A stretch of 64,000 bases of DNA from Planctomycetota bacterium (GTDB lineage: Bacteria > Planctomycetota > Planctomycetia > Pirellulales > Pirellulaceae), in NCBI GenBank assembly GCA_026692865.1, contig JAPLNI010000042.1, positions 1 to 64,000 of the forward strand, given 5' to 3'. A program made the position numbers and the translations under genes. Below the pieces are notes generated by a model. The model ran no database searches and had not been told where the DNA came from. It saw nothing but the letters and a program-made list of their open reading frames with translations. Shown here piece after piece: positions 43,223-51,870 of the stretch. The first letter of the stretch is position 1. Each line of letters begins with the position of its first letter.

Positions 43223-44017
43223 ATGTCAAAAAAACGCCCGCAACAAACAATGAACCTGGCAGCAGCAGGAGTAATTTCTGCAGCAGCCTTGGTTGGCGGT
43301 TGGGGTTGGTTTTCGCACTTGCAAGAAGACTCCAAATTCGAACAACCAAGCGAATCGACAAGTATCAAAGCCAGTCGGGCTTTGAATCCAAGCGACATTA
43401 CAAGTAAATCCAAAAACGAACTTGAAAGTAACGCTAACAGTGGTAGCGTTGCATCGCTTGACATTTGGGGGCGGTCCTTGCAGCACGGATTTCGCGCAGA
43501 AGCGTCGACGACTATCGTCCCACCGAAACCGCCAATTGTAGAAGCCGTTGCTCCCGTCATTCCTCCTCCTCCTGCAATAAACGATCTCGGTCTCCGCTTG
43601 GTAGGCACGGTCCTCGAAGAAGGTAGATCGATGGCGATTGCGATCGATGGATCGGGGACACTTGATTTCCGCGGCGAAGGGGACTTACTGCGGCTACAAC
43701 CAGATGGCGTTCGTATCGACAAGGTATCAAAAGGATCAGTGCTTGTTTCTTACCAAGGCAAATCCTCCACATGGCAAATGGGCCAATCGCTTCAATTTCA
43801 AACGGCAGCGTCCACTGGCGGTCAAGAGCCAATACCACTGACCACAGCGACCGCGACAGAGAACAATTCATTCGATCAGCCCTCGCCAAAGATGATGCCC
43901 CAGCAGCCAGACCAACCTCCTTCAGCAATGCCAACCAACACCAAAGCGTTACCCAAAATGAGTATCGACGATGAACTCGATATGCTCAATTCGCCCAAAC
44001 CCTTGGACCCGTTCTAG
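43223..44017 (+). CDS. T2SS GspC/PilP-like protein
   Basis: A 264-residue protein with one N-terminal membrane segment (AAAGVISAAALVGGWGWFSH). A flexible linker follows, then a proline-rich PPKPPIVEAVAPVIPPPPA stretch and a beta-rich domain (LGLRLVGTVLEEGRSMAIAI to SYQGKSSTWQMGQSL, about residues 132-193). This matches the homology-region domain by which GspC or PilP binds the secretin. The C-terminal tail is Gln/Pro/Met-rich and probably disordered. No PDZ domain is seen. It sits between gspK and the L-like gene, away from the usual first position of gspC. It starts 26 bp after gspK. Confidence 0.7.
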   Translation: MSKKRPQQTMNLAAAGVISAAALVGGWGWFSHLQEDSKFEQPSESTSIKASRALNPSDITSKSKNELESNANSGSVASLDIWGRSLQHGFRAEASTTIVPPKPPIVEAVAPVIPPPPAINDLGLRLVGTVLEEGRSMAIAIDGSGTLDFRGEGDLLRLQPDGVRIDKVSKGSVLVSYQGKSSTWQMGQSLQFQTAASTGGQEPIPLTTATATENNSFDQPSPKMMPQQPDQPPSAMPTNTKALPKMSIDDELDMLNSPKPLDPF

Positions 44018-44032
44018 AAAGTTCAAGCTGCG

Positions 44033-45418
44033 ATGGGAAAACGCGGAATCTTACTCTGTGAACTGTCAAATGGATGGGAGCTGTCTAGTACTTCGTCGTA
44101 CACTCCAACTGCATGGATCGACTGCGCTCAAGTTGAATCCGATCGCGCCGCAAAAACAATCGCCGAAGCGACTCTTGCCTTCGCCAAGAGTAACTCGCTC
44201 GATACCTCCCAAGTGCTCCTTACTGTCGCATCGGATTCGGTTTTGTTCGCAACGATACCTGGTACCAATTTCGATGCCATCAAAACCAATCAAGCTCTTC
44301 GATTTGAATTAGAGTCGCTGCTTCCATGCGATGCTGAGGGGATCGTCGCTGATTCCATTGAAGCCCCACGCGGATCCAAACAAAACAGCATCGCGGCAGT
44401 CGCCCTTGAAACGGCTCACTTGGAAAGCATTGTCAAAGCCCTTGAAGAGGCTCAATTCAAAATTCAGTTTATCGTCCCAAGATCGATGCTCGCCTTTGAG
44501 CAAGCCTCCATTGAAAAGCTGCTCCCAGCTTCCTCTGTGTCGCTCTGGGTTATGCGAGCAGGATCGGATGCCTTGCGGGTAGAAGTTCTTGCGACTGATT
44601 CCAATCGATTGCCGATTGCCTGGCAACTCTGCGACCTGGACCCAGTCAGCATTGAACAAAATATTCGAATCCTCAATTCAGATTCTCTTCCAATATTCGT
44701 TGTGGGCAGCTTGCAAGATACAGAACTCCTCTCAAGCTCGATTCGCCTTGAACACCAGGCAATCAATCAGGATTTATCAGCCCTTTCAAAGAAACGTGCA
44801 GCGAGATTACTTACAAGCGGAGAAGAACCCTGGATCGATCTGCGACGCGACGTGCTTGCTTCGCAGGATCCGTGGCGTCGTCATCGCGCTTCGATAGGAC
44901 GACTCGCTATTGCAGTATGTATTTTCTTCGCCGTCGCGTGTGGAACCTTTGTATGGAGAGCAACTCATTATCAGTCGCTCGCTAATCAATATAAAAATAA
45001 GCAAGAAGACATCTTTCGCGAAACGTTTCCCGGACAACGTGTTCCTGCTGCGATCCTGGCCAGACTTAAAAGCGAATATGCAAAAGCGAAAGGAGTCCGC
45101 TCTACAGATACAGCAACCGACTCTCCGGAATCCGCACTGTTGATTCTGCGAAAAATCATTGAAAGCTTTTCAAAAGATTTCCCATTTGAAGTACTAGACA
45201 TTCGCATTGAAAATAATCGACTAGCGATGGATATCGAACTGTTGACGCAGCAAGATGCAGGCAAGATCGCAGCTGCGCTTGCTGGGCAAGGCTTCCGCGT
45301 CGAACCGCCCGCCACAACCCTCGTCGATGGCGATCGAATTCGTGCCACATTGATCGGTGCTTATTCTGCAAAAGAAAACAATTTAAGCAACAACTCCGAC
45401 AGCAGGGCTTTGCGATGA
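44033..45418 (+). CDS. gspL: T2SS GspL/PilM-like assembly protein
   Basis: A 461-residue protein with an actin-like cytoplasmic domain (residues 1-280, MGKRGILLCELSNGWEL with QVLLTVASDSVLFATIPG). One membrane helix follows (RLAIAVCIFFAVACGTFVW, about residue 290-308) and a periplasmic ferredoxin-like domain towards the end (LLILRKIIESFSKDFPFEVL). GspL recruits the ATPase to the inner-membrane platform. It starts 15 bp after the GspC-like gene and overlaps gspM by 4 bp. The size and TM position fit GspL; PilM plus PilN fused would look the same. Confidence 0.8.
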   Translation: MGKRGILLCELSNGWELSSTSSYTPTAWIDCAQVESDRAAKTIAEATLAFAKSNSLDTSQVLLTVASDSVLFATIPGTNFDAIKTNQALRFELESLLPCDAEGIVADSIEAPRGSKQNSIAAVALETAHLESIVKALEEAQFKIQFIVPRSMLAFEQASIEKLLPASSVSLWVMRAGSDALRVEVLATDSNRLPIAWQLCDLDPVSIEQNIRILNSDSLPIFVVGSLQDTELLSSSIRLEHQAINQDLSALSKKRAARLLTSGEEPWIDLRRDVLASQDPWRRHRASIGRLAIAVCIFFAVACGTFVWRATHYQSLANQYKNKQEDIFRETFPGQRVPAAILARLKSEYAKAKGVRSTDTATDSPESALLILRKIIESFSKDFPFEVLDIRIENNRLAMDIELLTQQDAGKIAAALAGQGFRVEPPATTLVDGDRIRATLIGAYSAKENNLSNNSDSRALR

Positions 45419-45942
45419 ATATTCTCCGGAATCAGTTGCCAATTGTCGCGATGTTTGTAACTGGAGCTGTCCTGACGATAATCTCGTGGAGCTTCTATCG
45501 CAACGCACATGCTTCCGCAGATAGCGCAGCCGAAGTCTATGCCGAATCGTTACGATTGAGTTCCGATCTCGAACGCTTTCGCAACTCGCCACGCATAGCA
45601 TCCCTCGAAGTCGAACCGCCCGATCGGATTGCGGCTCGGGTTTCAGGGGCGGCGAAAGAAGCGAATCTTTCTCCGCTCGCGATTCTCTCAGTCGACCCTC
45701 AATTGCCGGTCCGCGTCAATCGAACGGATTACCAGATTCGAGCCACACAAGTTGTCCTCCAAAACACGTCGCTTGCTCAAATTGCTGGCTTTGTAGCAAG
45801 TCTTGAAGATGCTTCCTCGGGGATGATCGTTCGAGATCTCTCCATGAACCGTAGTACGTTAGTCGGCGAAAATGATAGCGAACTTTGGAACGTCCGCTTG
45901 ACCTTGACCCAGATGATCTTTTCTCCGATAAGCACCCGTTGA
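45415..45942 (+). CDS. gspM: T2SS GspM/PilO-like assembly protein
   Basis: A 175-residue protein with a single N-terminal membrane segment (LPIVAMFVTGAVLTIISWSFY) followed by a short helical part and a ferredoxin-like periplasmic domain. It resembles GspM/PilO, the partner of GspL in the inner-membrane platform. The start ATG overlaps the gspL stop (ATGA). The family assignment rests largely on topology and gene order, since sequence conservation is low in this family. Confidence 0.75.
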   Translation: MNILRNQLPIVAMFVTGAVLTIISWSFYRNAHASADSAAEVYAESLRLSSDLERFRNSPRIASLEVEPPDRIAARVSGAAKEANLSPLAILSVDPQLPVRVNRTDYQIRATQVVLQNTSLAQIAGFVASLEDASSGMIVRDLSMNRSTLVGENDSELWNVRLTLTQMIFSPISTR

Positions 45943-46019
45943 GAGTTTAGCGCGACCCCAATAGCCAAAGTTCCTCCACATCCATGCATCATTATCGAAA
46001 CAAACAATCGATTTGTATA

Positions 46020-46850
46020 ATGCGTGAATGCGTATTGGCAGCCTGCCTCTTTCTCCTAACACCTCTTGGTTGTAGCTCGCTCAGCCCCCCCAGTTATGAC
46101 GACATGATCAGTCTCTCAAAGGGCGGTTCACGTGCTTCTCGCGTACACCAACTTAAAGGCGTCAAGCTTGTTGACCACGGTAAACTACCAGCCGCAGCAA
46201 AAGCGTTCGAGCGAGCAATCGCATTGAATCGAAACAATGGCTCGGCTCATAACAACCTCGGGCTCGTTTATTTTCAGCAACGACGATTCGCGGATGCAGC
46301 AGCCGAATTTGACATCGCAACACAACTTCTTCCCGAAGACCCAACCCCATGGAACAACCTGGCGATGACGATGGAAGCAACCGGTAGGGGACTAGAATCG
46401 CTTGAGTTCTATTCGCGTGCGTACGAGCTTGCGCCGATGAACCCGATTTACCTCGGGAATTTTGTTCGCACGCGTATCCGACTTGGCGAAGGCGACGACA
46501 CGGTGATCGATCAATTGAAAGAGCTTCAGTTCATTGAAACCCGCCCCGATTGGCTCGACTGGATCGCCGATCAACTTGCGCTGCAACTCAATCCAATGCT
46601 CGACCGCGGCCCGCCACCACCTAACCTAAGTAACAGCAGCAAGAAAAAAGCCGAGTCCGATAAAAAGGCTGAGCTATCTGAACTCGATAATGGACCAAGC
46701 GAATCAAGTAAGCACCTAATAATACCTGAACCCGAAGTCCTTGAACCTGAGATGATCGGTGAATCGATTCTTATAGAGCCTCAACCCGTTCCTATGCCAG
46801 AATTCGAGATGGACGAACGCGTTCCACAATCTCGATCCATTCTCCAATAG
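46020..46850 (+). CDS. TPR lipoprotein at the end of the T2SS operon
   Basis: A 276-residue lipoprotein. The frame opens at 45984, but the ATG at 46020 begins a typical lipoprotein signal (MRECVLAACLFLLTPLGC), with the lipidated Cys at 18. Three or so tetratricopeptide repeats follow (AAKAFERAIALNRNNGSAHN, LGLVYFQQRRFADAAAEFDI and AMTMEATGRGLESLEFYSRA), then a charged linker and a Glu/Pro-rich C-terminus. Its location at the end of the operon suggests a pilotin-like or PilF-type role in secretin assembly. This role is inferred from context. Confidence 0.8.
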   Translation: MRECVLAACLFLLTPLGCSSLSPPSYDDMISLSKGGSRASRVHQLKGVKLVDHGKLPAAAKAFERAIALNRNNGSAHNNLGLVYFQQRRFADAAAEFDIATQLLPEDPTPWNNLAMTMEATGRGLESLEFYSRAYELAPMNPIYLGNFVRTRIRLGEGDDTVIDQLKELQFIETRPDWLDWIADQLALQLNPMLDRGPPPPNLSNSSKKKAESDKKAELSELDNGPSESSKHLIIPEPEVLEPEMIGESILIEPQPVPMPEFEMDERVPQSRSILQ

Positions 46851-46927
46851 CGGCCAAATCGTTCAGGCAAACCTGTTTGCGAACGCACGATTCAATACTA
46901 CGTTGCGAGCAACCCGGAATCGCAGGA

Positions 46928-46958
46928 TTGTGCATTTAGACGGCCTGTAAGCTATACT
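46928..46958 (+). promoter_or_regulatory. Possible promoter of the ThuA-like gene
   Basis: A TATACT box (46953-46958) lies 19 bp after TTGTGC (46928-46933). The spacing is long for sigma-70. GGCCTGT (46942-46948) and ACAGGCC (46972-46978) form an inverted repeat around the box, which could be an operator. A second hairpin (CGATGAC/GTCATCG, 46967-46992) follows. Confidence 0.35.
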
Positions 46959-47070
46959 CTAGCGATCGATGACAGGCCTTAACGCGTCATCGAGTTTGGC
47001 CGCACAGCATTATGTGTCGCTGTAGCTTTCAACTCTCTCCTTGGCTCGCAACGTTCGGGATCTTCTCAAC

Positions 47071-48201
47071 ATGCAATTGAATCAAAGTACACCTGCATCA
47101 ACGTACAAAAATCACCTCACACGCCAAACTCGTGGAGTGCTTCTGACAGGAACTCTACTGGCCTTAGGTTTGCTTAATGCACTTGCTCCACACGACGCGT
47201 TCGCACAAGAGAGAGAAGCACCCAAGCCGGAGTCACCTTGGTTAGTTATGCCCGGCAATCCAACCAAACTTCCCGATGGTGTTAGCAAACCCAAGAAGGT
47301 TGTTCTCATATCGGGTGACGAAGAGTATCGGAGCGAAGAGGCCCTTCCGATGCTTGCAAAAGTTCTTTCTGAACAACACGGATTTGATACGGTTGTTTTG
47401 TTCGCGATCAACCCCGAGACAGGAACGGTCGACCCTAACTACCAAAAAAACATCCCTGGACTTGAACAGTTACGCGACGCAGATGTGGCGATTTTCTTCA
47501 TTCGATTTCGTCAGTTACCAGACGATCAAATGCAACATATCGCCGACTTTGCAAAGCGAGGCGGTTCCATGATCGCTTTGAGAACAGCGACACATCCTTT
47601 CAACTTTCCGGCTGACAGCAAAAGCCCCTTTGCTTCATGGTCTTGGAACAGCAAATCATGGCCAGGCGGATTCGGACAACAGCTGCTCGGTGAAACATGG
47701 CACAGCCACCACGGCAAACACAAATCCGAGTCCGCGCGAGGCGTTATCCCCGACGCAGCCAAAGCGAACCCGATTCTACGCGGCGTGACAGATCTTTGGG
47801 CCCCATCTGATGTTTATGGAGTTGTTCATCTTCCGCCTTCTGCGGACGTACTTTTACGCGGGCAAGTCCTTAAAGGAATGAAACCAGACGATGCACCGGT
47901 CGAAGATGGTCGCAACGAACCGATGATGCCTATGGTTTGGACCAAAGACTACCAACTGGAAGACGGAAAGCCCGGTAAAGTCTTCTGCTCAACAATGTGT
48001 TCTTCAATTGATTTGCTTTCCGAAGATCTTCGGCGTTTGATCGTCAACGCGACTTACTGGGCCGCCGATCTGGAAACGAAGATTCCAGAAAAGGCCTCCG
48101 TGACGATTAGCGAGAACTACAAACCATCCATGTTTGGGTTTCAGAAAGATCCCAATTTCTTCAAAGACCAAAAGATCCAACCCAAAGATTACGTGCGTTA
48201 G
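47071..48201 (+). CDS. ThuA-like domain exported protein
   Basis: A 376-residue protein from the ATG at 47071; a TTG at 47041 would add ten residues. A signal peptide (TRGVLLTGTLLALGLLNALA...DAFA) is followed by a ThuA-like (class-I glutamine-amidotransferase-fold) domain. Visible segments are KVVLISGDEEYRSEEALPML, DVAIFFIRFRQLPDD, GGSMIALRTATHPF and GETWHSHHGKH. The fold lacks the catalytic Cys of amidotransferases and may bind a carbohydrate. In planctomycetes such proteins often occur with PSCyt1/DUF1553 systems, but the substrate is unknown. It is alone, 220 bp after the T2SS operon. Confidence 0.85.
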   Translation: MQLNQSTPASTYKNHLTRQTRGVLLTGTLLALGLLNALAPHDAFAQEREAPKPESPWLVMPGNPTKLPDGVSKPKKVVLISGDEEYRSEEALPMLAKVLSEQHGFDTVVLFAINPETGTVDPNYQKNIPGLEQLRDADVAIFFIRFRQLPDDQMQHIADFAKRGGSMIALRTATHPFNFPADSKSPFASWSWNSKSWPGGFGQQLLGETWHSHHGKHKSESARGVIPDAAKANPILRGVTDLWAPSDVYGVVHLPPSADVLLRGQVLKGMKPDDAPVEDGRNEPMMPMVWTKDYQLEDGKPGKVFCSTMCSSIDLLSEDLRRLIVNATYWAADLETKIPEKASVTISENYKPSMFGFQKDPNFFKDQKIQPKDYVR

Positions 48202-48281
48202 CAGGTCGTTTGCTGAAATAAATGTCCTCGTAAATGCAACTGCGATTTTGGTCAGTATTTATCCGTGAAAGTTAGTGATCT

Positions 48282-49091
48282 CTAAACAACACTATCCAAA
48301 CCGCCAAACCTTCTTTGGCGTTTTGCGAAGTGCTGTAACGCGTCGCGAAAATCCTCGCGACTGAATTCAGGCCATGACTTGGGCGTTATCCATAGCTCGC
48401 TGTAGCTTATCTGCCACAGTAGAAAATTACTGATTCGCATTTCGCCACTTGTGCGAATAAGCAGATCTGGATCTGGCATTCCTTGCGTATAAAGATGATT
48501 CTGAATTGTCGATTCGTCGATAGATTCCGGACGCAACGAACCCGACTTAACAGATGAGGCGATTGCCTGTACCGCGTCTACCAACTCCTGTCGCGCTCCA
48601 TAGTTGATTGCCAAACAAAGCGTAAGACCTTTATTGGCCGCGGTTGCCGCAAGCGAGGCATCCATCTCGTGAATAATATTAGCGGGAAGCCCTTCTCGCC
48701 TACCAATTACCTTCAAACGAACATTGTTACGCATCATCATCGGTCGCTCTTGAATCAAATACTGCTTCAAAAGCGACATCAAAAATTCGAGTTCCTGTGC
48801 AGGTCTTTTCCAATTCTCATTTGAGAAACAATAAAGCGTCAAGAACTGAATCTTCAGCTCGCAGCAGTACTCGATCATCGTTCGAACGGTATCCGCACCA
48901 CGCCGATGCCCTTCGATCCGAGGGAGTCCGCGAGCTTGAGCCCAACGCCCGTTACCGTCCATGATCATCGCAACATGCGCGGGCATAGCAGACGCCTTGA
49001 GAATCGCATCTGCTGCTGCAGATGCCACGTTGGCATCACCACGCCACCACCGCAACTGTCCCGACAACCACGATGCGAAGCGAGTTTTCAT
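48282..49091 (-). CDS. uppS: Isoprenyl transferase (undecaprenyl diphosphate synthase family)
   Basis: A 269-residue cis-prenyltransferase. The family signature MIMDGNGRWAQARGLPRIEG begins at about residue 42 and contains the catalytic Asp. Other motifs follow: RRGADTVRTMIEYC, LTLYCFSNENWKRP and, near the end, PDLLIRTSGEMRISNFLLWQ with SYSELW. It makes the long-chain C55 lipid carrier for cell-wall and glycan export. Length fits the family apart from a slightly long N-terminus. It lies 35 bp after purA and is probably co-transcribed with it. Confidence 0.97.
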   Translation of the reverse strand: MKTRFASWLSGQLRWWRGDANVASAAADAILKASAMPAHVAMIMDGNGRWAQARGLPRIEGHRRGADTVRTMIEYCCELKIQFLTLYCFSNENWKRPAQELEFLMSLLKQYLIQERPMMMRNNVRLKVIGRREGLPANIIHEMDASLAATAANKGLTLCLAINYGARQELVDAVQAIASSVKSGSLRPESIDESTIQNHLYTQGMPDPDLLIRTSGEMRISNFLLWQISYSELWITPKSWPEFSREDFRDALQHFAKRQRRFGGLDSVV

Positions 49092-49126
49092 AACGAATAC
49101 TTGATTTCTAGTGCTCAGCAGAAAAC

Positions 49127-50416
49127 TCAGTCCAGAAACATCGTTTGCTCGCGATCCGGCCCGACAGACACAACACCGATTGGTACACCGATCAAATCGG
49201 AGATTCGCTTCATGTATGTCTTGGCTTCAGCAGGCATCGCGTCGATGTCACGAACTCCAGTGACATCTTGGTTCCAACCTTTTAGCGTCTCGTAGATTGG
49301 TTTTGCTCGGCGAAGATCATCCGCCAAGCATGGGAATTGTTCGACACGCTTCCCATCGATTTCGTAAGCAACGCACACTTGAATCTCTTCGAAGTGCCCG
49401 AGAACATCCATCATCATTAAAGACAGTCGATCGATGCCACTCAAGCGAGCGGTATAACGAACGGCCACAGCGTCGAACCAACCGCATCGTCGCGGGCGTC
49501 CAGTAGTGGTCCCATATTCTCGACCAATGTCACGAATCTTCTGGCCTGTCGCATCCATCAACTCGGTAGGGAAGGGCCCTCCACCAACGCGTGTTGAGTA
49601 GGCTTTGCAAACGCCAATCACTTTCTTGATCCACTTAGCAGGTACGCCCGAACCGCTGCTGATTCCTACGCCCGATGCGTTGCTGCTAGTCACAAAAGGG
49701 TATGTGCCGTGATCGATGTCGAGCAGCGATCCTTGAGCCCCTTCCATCAAGAGTTGCTTACCGGCCTCAAGCTGATCGAGAACAAAATGAGTCGTGTCCT
49801 TAGACAGTGGTCGAAGCCGCTCGCCCCAGCCGCATGCCATTTCATAAATTGCCGACGCATTGAGCGAGTCCAATTCACCATCGTCTGCCAGTGCAGTCAA
49901 CCATCGTCGTTTGTATTCCGTTATCTCTTCGATCCGCTCCTTCAGATTAGGAGCCAAAATATCCGCAAGTCGCATCGCATGGGTTCGACCAACTTTGTCG
50001 CGGTAGCAAGGCCCGATTCCTCGAAGAGTTGATCCGATACTTTCGCCACTTACGATTTGGCGGTTCGAGATTCGATCTTCAACGATGTGCCAAGGCATTA
50101 CCAAATGAGCACGCTCGCTGATCATCAAATTTTCAAGCGGGTTGATGCCGCGAGCCTGCAACCCGTCAAGCTCCTTAAGAAGCGTGGTCGGTTCCATCAC
50201 AACACCAGGAGCGATCACGTTGGTGACGCTGTGATGAAGGATGCCGCTTGGGACGTGGTGGAGCTTGTAGACTTGATCTCCAGAGACGACCGTATGCCCG
50301 GCGTTCGCGCCCCCTTGATATCGAACGACCACATCGTGCTGGGGCGCAAGCAGATCAACCAGCTTCCCCTTCGCCTCGTCACCCCACTGAAGACCGATCA
50401 CACAAGTTGCTGACAC
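49127..50416 (-). CDS. purA: Adenylosuccinate synthase
   Basis: A 429-residue enzyme that joins IMP and aspartate with GTP, the first step from IMP to AMP. The P-loop-like N-terminus [17 protein letters not shown] is followed by [40 protein letters not shown] and the C-terminal [10 protein letters not shown]. The GTG at 50416 is chosen as start because TAGGA lies 6-7 bases upstream; a TTG six codons earlier (50434) lacks a ribosome site. Length is normal for PurA. uppS follows. Confidence 0.97.
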   Translation of the reverse strand: MSATCVIGLQWGDEAKGKLVDLLAPQHDVVVRYQGGANAGHTVVSGDQVYKLHHVPSGILHHSVTNVIAPGVVMEPTTLLKELDGLQARGINPLENLMISERAHLVMPWHIVEDRISNRQIVSGESIGSTLRGIGPCYRDKVGRTHAMRLADILAPNLKERIEEITEYKRRWLTALADDGELDSLNASAIYEMACGWGERLRPLSKDTTHFVLDQLEAGKQLLMEGAQGSLLDIDHGTYPFVTSSNASGVGISSGSGVPAKWIKKVIGVCKAYSTRVGGGPFPTELMDATGQKIRDIGREYGTTTGRPRRCGWFDAVAVRYTARLSGIDRLSLMMMDVLGHFEEIQVCVAYEIDGKRVEQFPCLADDLRRAKPIYETLKGWNQDVTGVRDIDAMPAEAKTYMKRISDLIGVPIGVVSVGPDREQTMFLD

Positions 50417-50523
50417 GACAATCCTACTTCCCAAAAGTTAGTGAAAACCAGGGGGAGAGTCTAAGGCTGAACAGCTAATTTGGTCAAGCGTTCTTTGGAA
50501 GAGGTCCAGTTTGCCGGAACTCT

Positions 50524-50660
50524 TTTGGAGTGCTCCGGCCTGGCGGAGCTTTGGGGGAAGCGACTCTCAATTCATTGCGATTTGGCACTTTGTGGAGGGA
50601 GACTCGAAATGGCCAAAGCCTCTGGTGCCAGAAAGCTGCGACAAGTCGCAGCACTCCAAA
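50524..50660 (-). repeat. 137-bp member of the 155-bp repeat family, inverted
   Basis: The plus strand runs from TTTGGAGTGCTCCGG to GCAGCACTCCAAA, the same 11-bp inverted ends as copies A and B, in the opposite orientation. The two terminal hairpins are conserved: GCTGCGACTTGTCGCAGC on the minus strand replaces GCTGTGACTTGTCACAGC, a paired change that keeps the stem. The centre is shorter and unrelated. It lies 20 bp past the peroxiredoxin stop and upstream of purA. Confidence 0.8.
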
Positions 50661-50679
50661 GCTCCAAAGCCCTAATCAA

Positions 50680-51279
50680 CTACGCCTTGCTTGCGTATTC
50701 GGCACCGAAGAATTCCTTGCTGCCATCGACGCTAGGCTTAATCGTTCTCTTACCAGCTTTCCAATCGGCAGGGCAAACTTCGCCATTCACTTCAAAGTAT
50801 TGCAGAGCCTGGACCATACGAAGGGCTTCATCCACGCTACGTCCGAGCGGCAAATCGTTAACAACTTGGTGGCGAACCACACCGGCTTTGTCGATCAGAA
50901 ACAAACCTCGTAAAGCAACTGCATCGCCCAGCAAAACATCATAATCCCTAGCGATTTGCTTGTTCAAATCGGCAACCAGAGGATAATTCACCGGCCCGAT
51001 CCCGCCCTCGGTTCGTGGCAAATTCCGCCATGCCAAGTGCGAGAAGTGGCTGTCCACTGAAACGCCGATCACTTCAACGCCCAATTCGGTAAATTCGCTG
51101 CATCGATCCGAGAAAGCGATGATTTCGGTCGGGCAAACAAAAGTAAAGTCGAGCGGATAAAAGAACATCAAAACGTACTTGCCCTTGAATTGGCTCAGAG
51201 TTAATTCGGCAAAGGTGCCATCTTTGAGGACAGCTTGTGCTTTGAAATCGGGTGCCGGTTTGGTTACGAGAACTGCCAT
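50680..51279 (-). CDS. 2-Cys peroxiredoxin (AhpC/Prx1 type)
   Basis: A 199-residue thiol peroxidase that reduces hydrogen peroxide and organic peroxides. The ATG at 51279 ([14 protein letters not shown]) is the natural start; the frame extends to 51339 only through a non-conserved stretch. The peroxidatic Cys is in FTFVCPTE (about residue 49), and the resolving Cys in GEVCPADW (about 169), so it is a typical 2-Cys enzyme. The C-terminal YASKA tail extends beyond the family YF-type end. It lies upstream of, and co-directional with, purA; the repeat element lies between them. Confidence 0.95.
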   Translation of the reverse strand: MAVLVTKPAPDFKAQAVLKDGTFAELTLSQFKGKYVLMFFYPLDFTFVCPTEIIAFSDRCSEFTELGVEVIGVSVDSHFSHLAWRNLPRTEGGIGPVNYPLVADLNKQIARDYDVLLGDAVALRGLFLIDKAGVVRHQVVNDLPLGRSVDEALRMVQALQYFEVNGEVCPADWKAGKRTIKPSVDGSKEFFGAEYASKA

Positions 51280-51505
51280 AAGTAGAAAACTTTCTAAAAT
51301 CAGGTAAGTGAGAAATCGTGTCCGCGGTACGGGTTTCACTCCATTGTTGGCATTTGGTCAAGTTCTGTAAATTCAGGGTAGCGAAAACTTTCGTCGGTCG
51401 TCATAATTCGCGATTCGTAAAAGCGGTTTTCGGTTCGGTGAAAGTCCGAACCGAGTCCGCTGCCCCTGGAAACATGTTCATTTTTAAGAGAATTTCGAGG
51501 TCGTC

Positions 51506-51670
51506 ATGGCCAAATCTAAAAAGAAAAAGGAAACCACCTTCCTCGTTTGCCAGGAAACCGGTGAGTACAACTACACAATGCTTCGAAAGACTGGCGGCGA
51601 AAAGCTTCAGTTGAACAAGTACTGCCCAAAGCTTAGAAAAGTTACGCTTCATATTGAAAAGAAGAAGTAA
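51506..51670 (+). CDS. rpmG: 50S ribosomal protein L33
   Basis: A 54-residue protein, MAKSKKKKETTFLVCQETGE ..., with the family end LNKYCPKLRKVTLHIEKKK. L33 is a small protein of the large ribosomal subunit near the E site. In zinc-binding forms there are two CxxC pairs; here only the first Cys of each pair remains (VCQET and YCPKL), so this is a form that has lost its zinc site. GAGG lies 8-9 bases before the ATG. It is divergent from the peroxiredoxin gene, with about 225 bp between them, and 200 bp before recJ. Confidence 0.93.
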   Translation: MAKSKKKKETTFLVCQETGEYNYTMLRKTGGEKLQLNKYCPKLRKVTLHIEKKK

Positions 51671-51870
51671 ACCTAAGTACTCGTTCGCCCGCCGCTTTAG
51701 CGAAAAGGGCAGGGGTATCGTCATCTTGCAATTTCAAACCGACTATCGTGTTTGAGGTTCGCTCGGAGTTAGTTGGTCGAATAGACCCAGTCGTCAAAAG
51801 GATCACGTTCCGATTTTTGGCCGGCGATCATCGGTTGATGACTCTCATTCTTCAGGATAGCGGAGTCGGC

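Noticed and set aside
50480-50944. 154-codon plus-strand frame
   Set aside because: It runs through the inverted repeat element and antisense to the peroxiredoxin gene.
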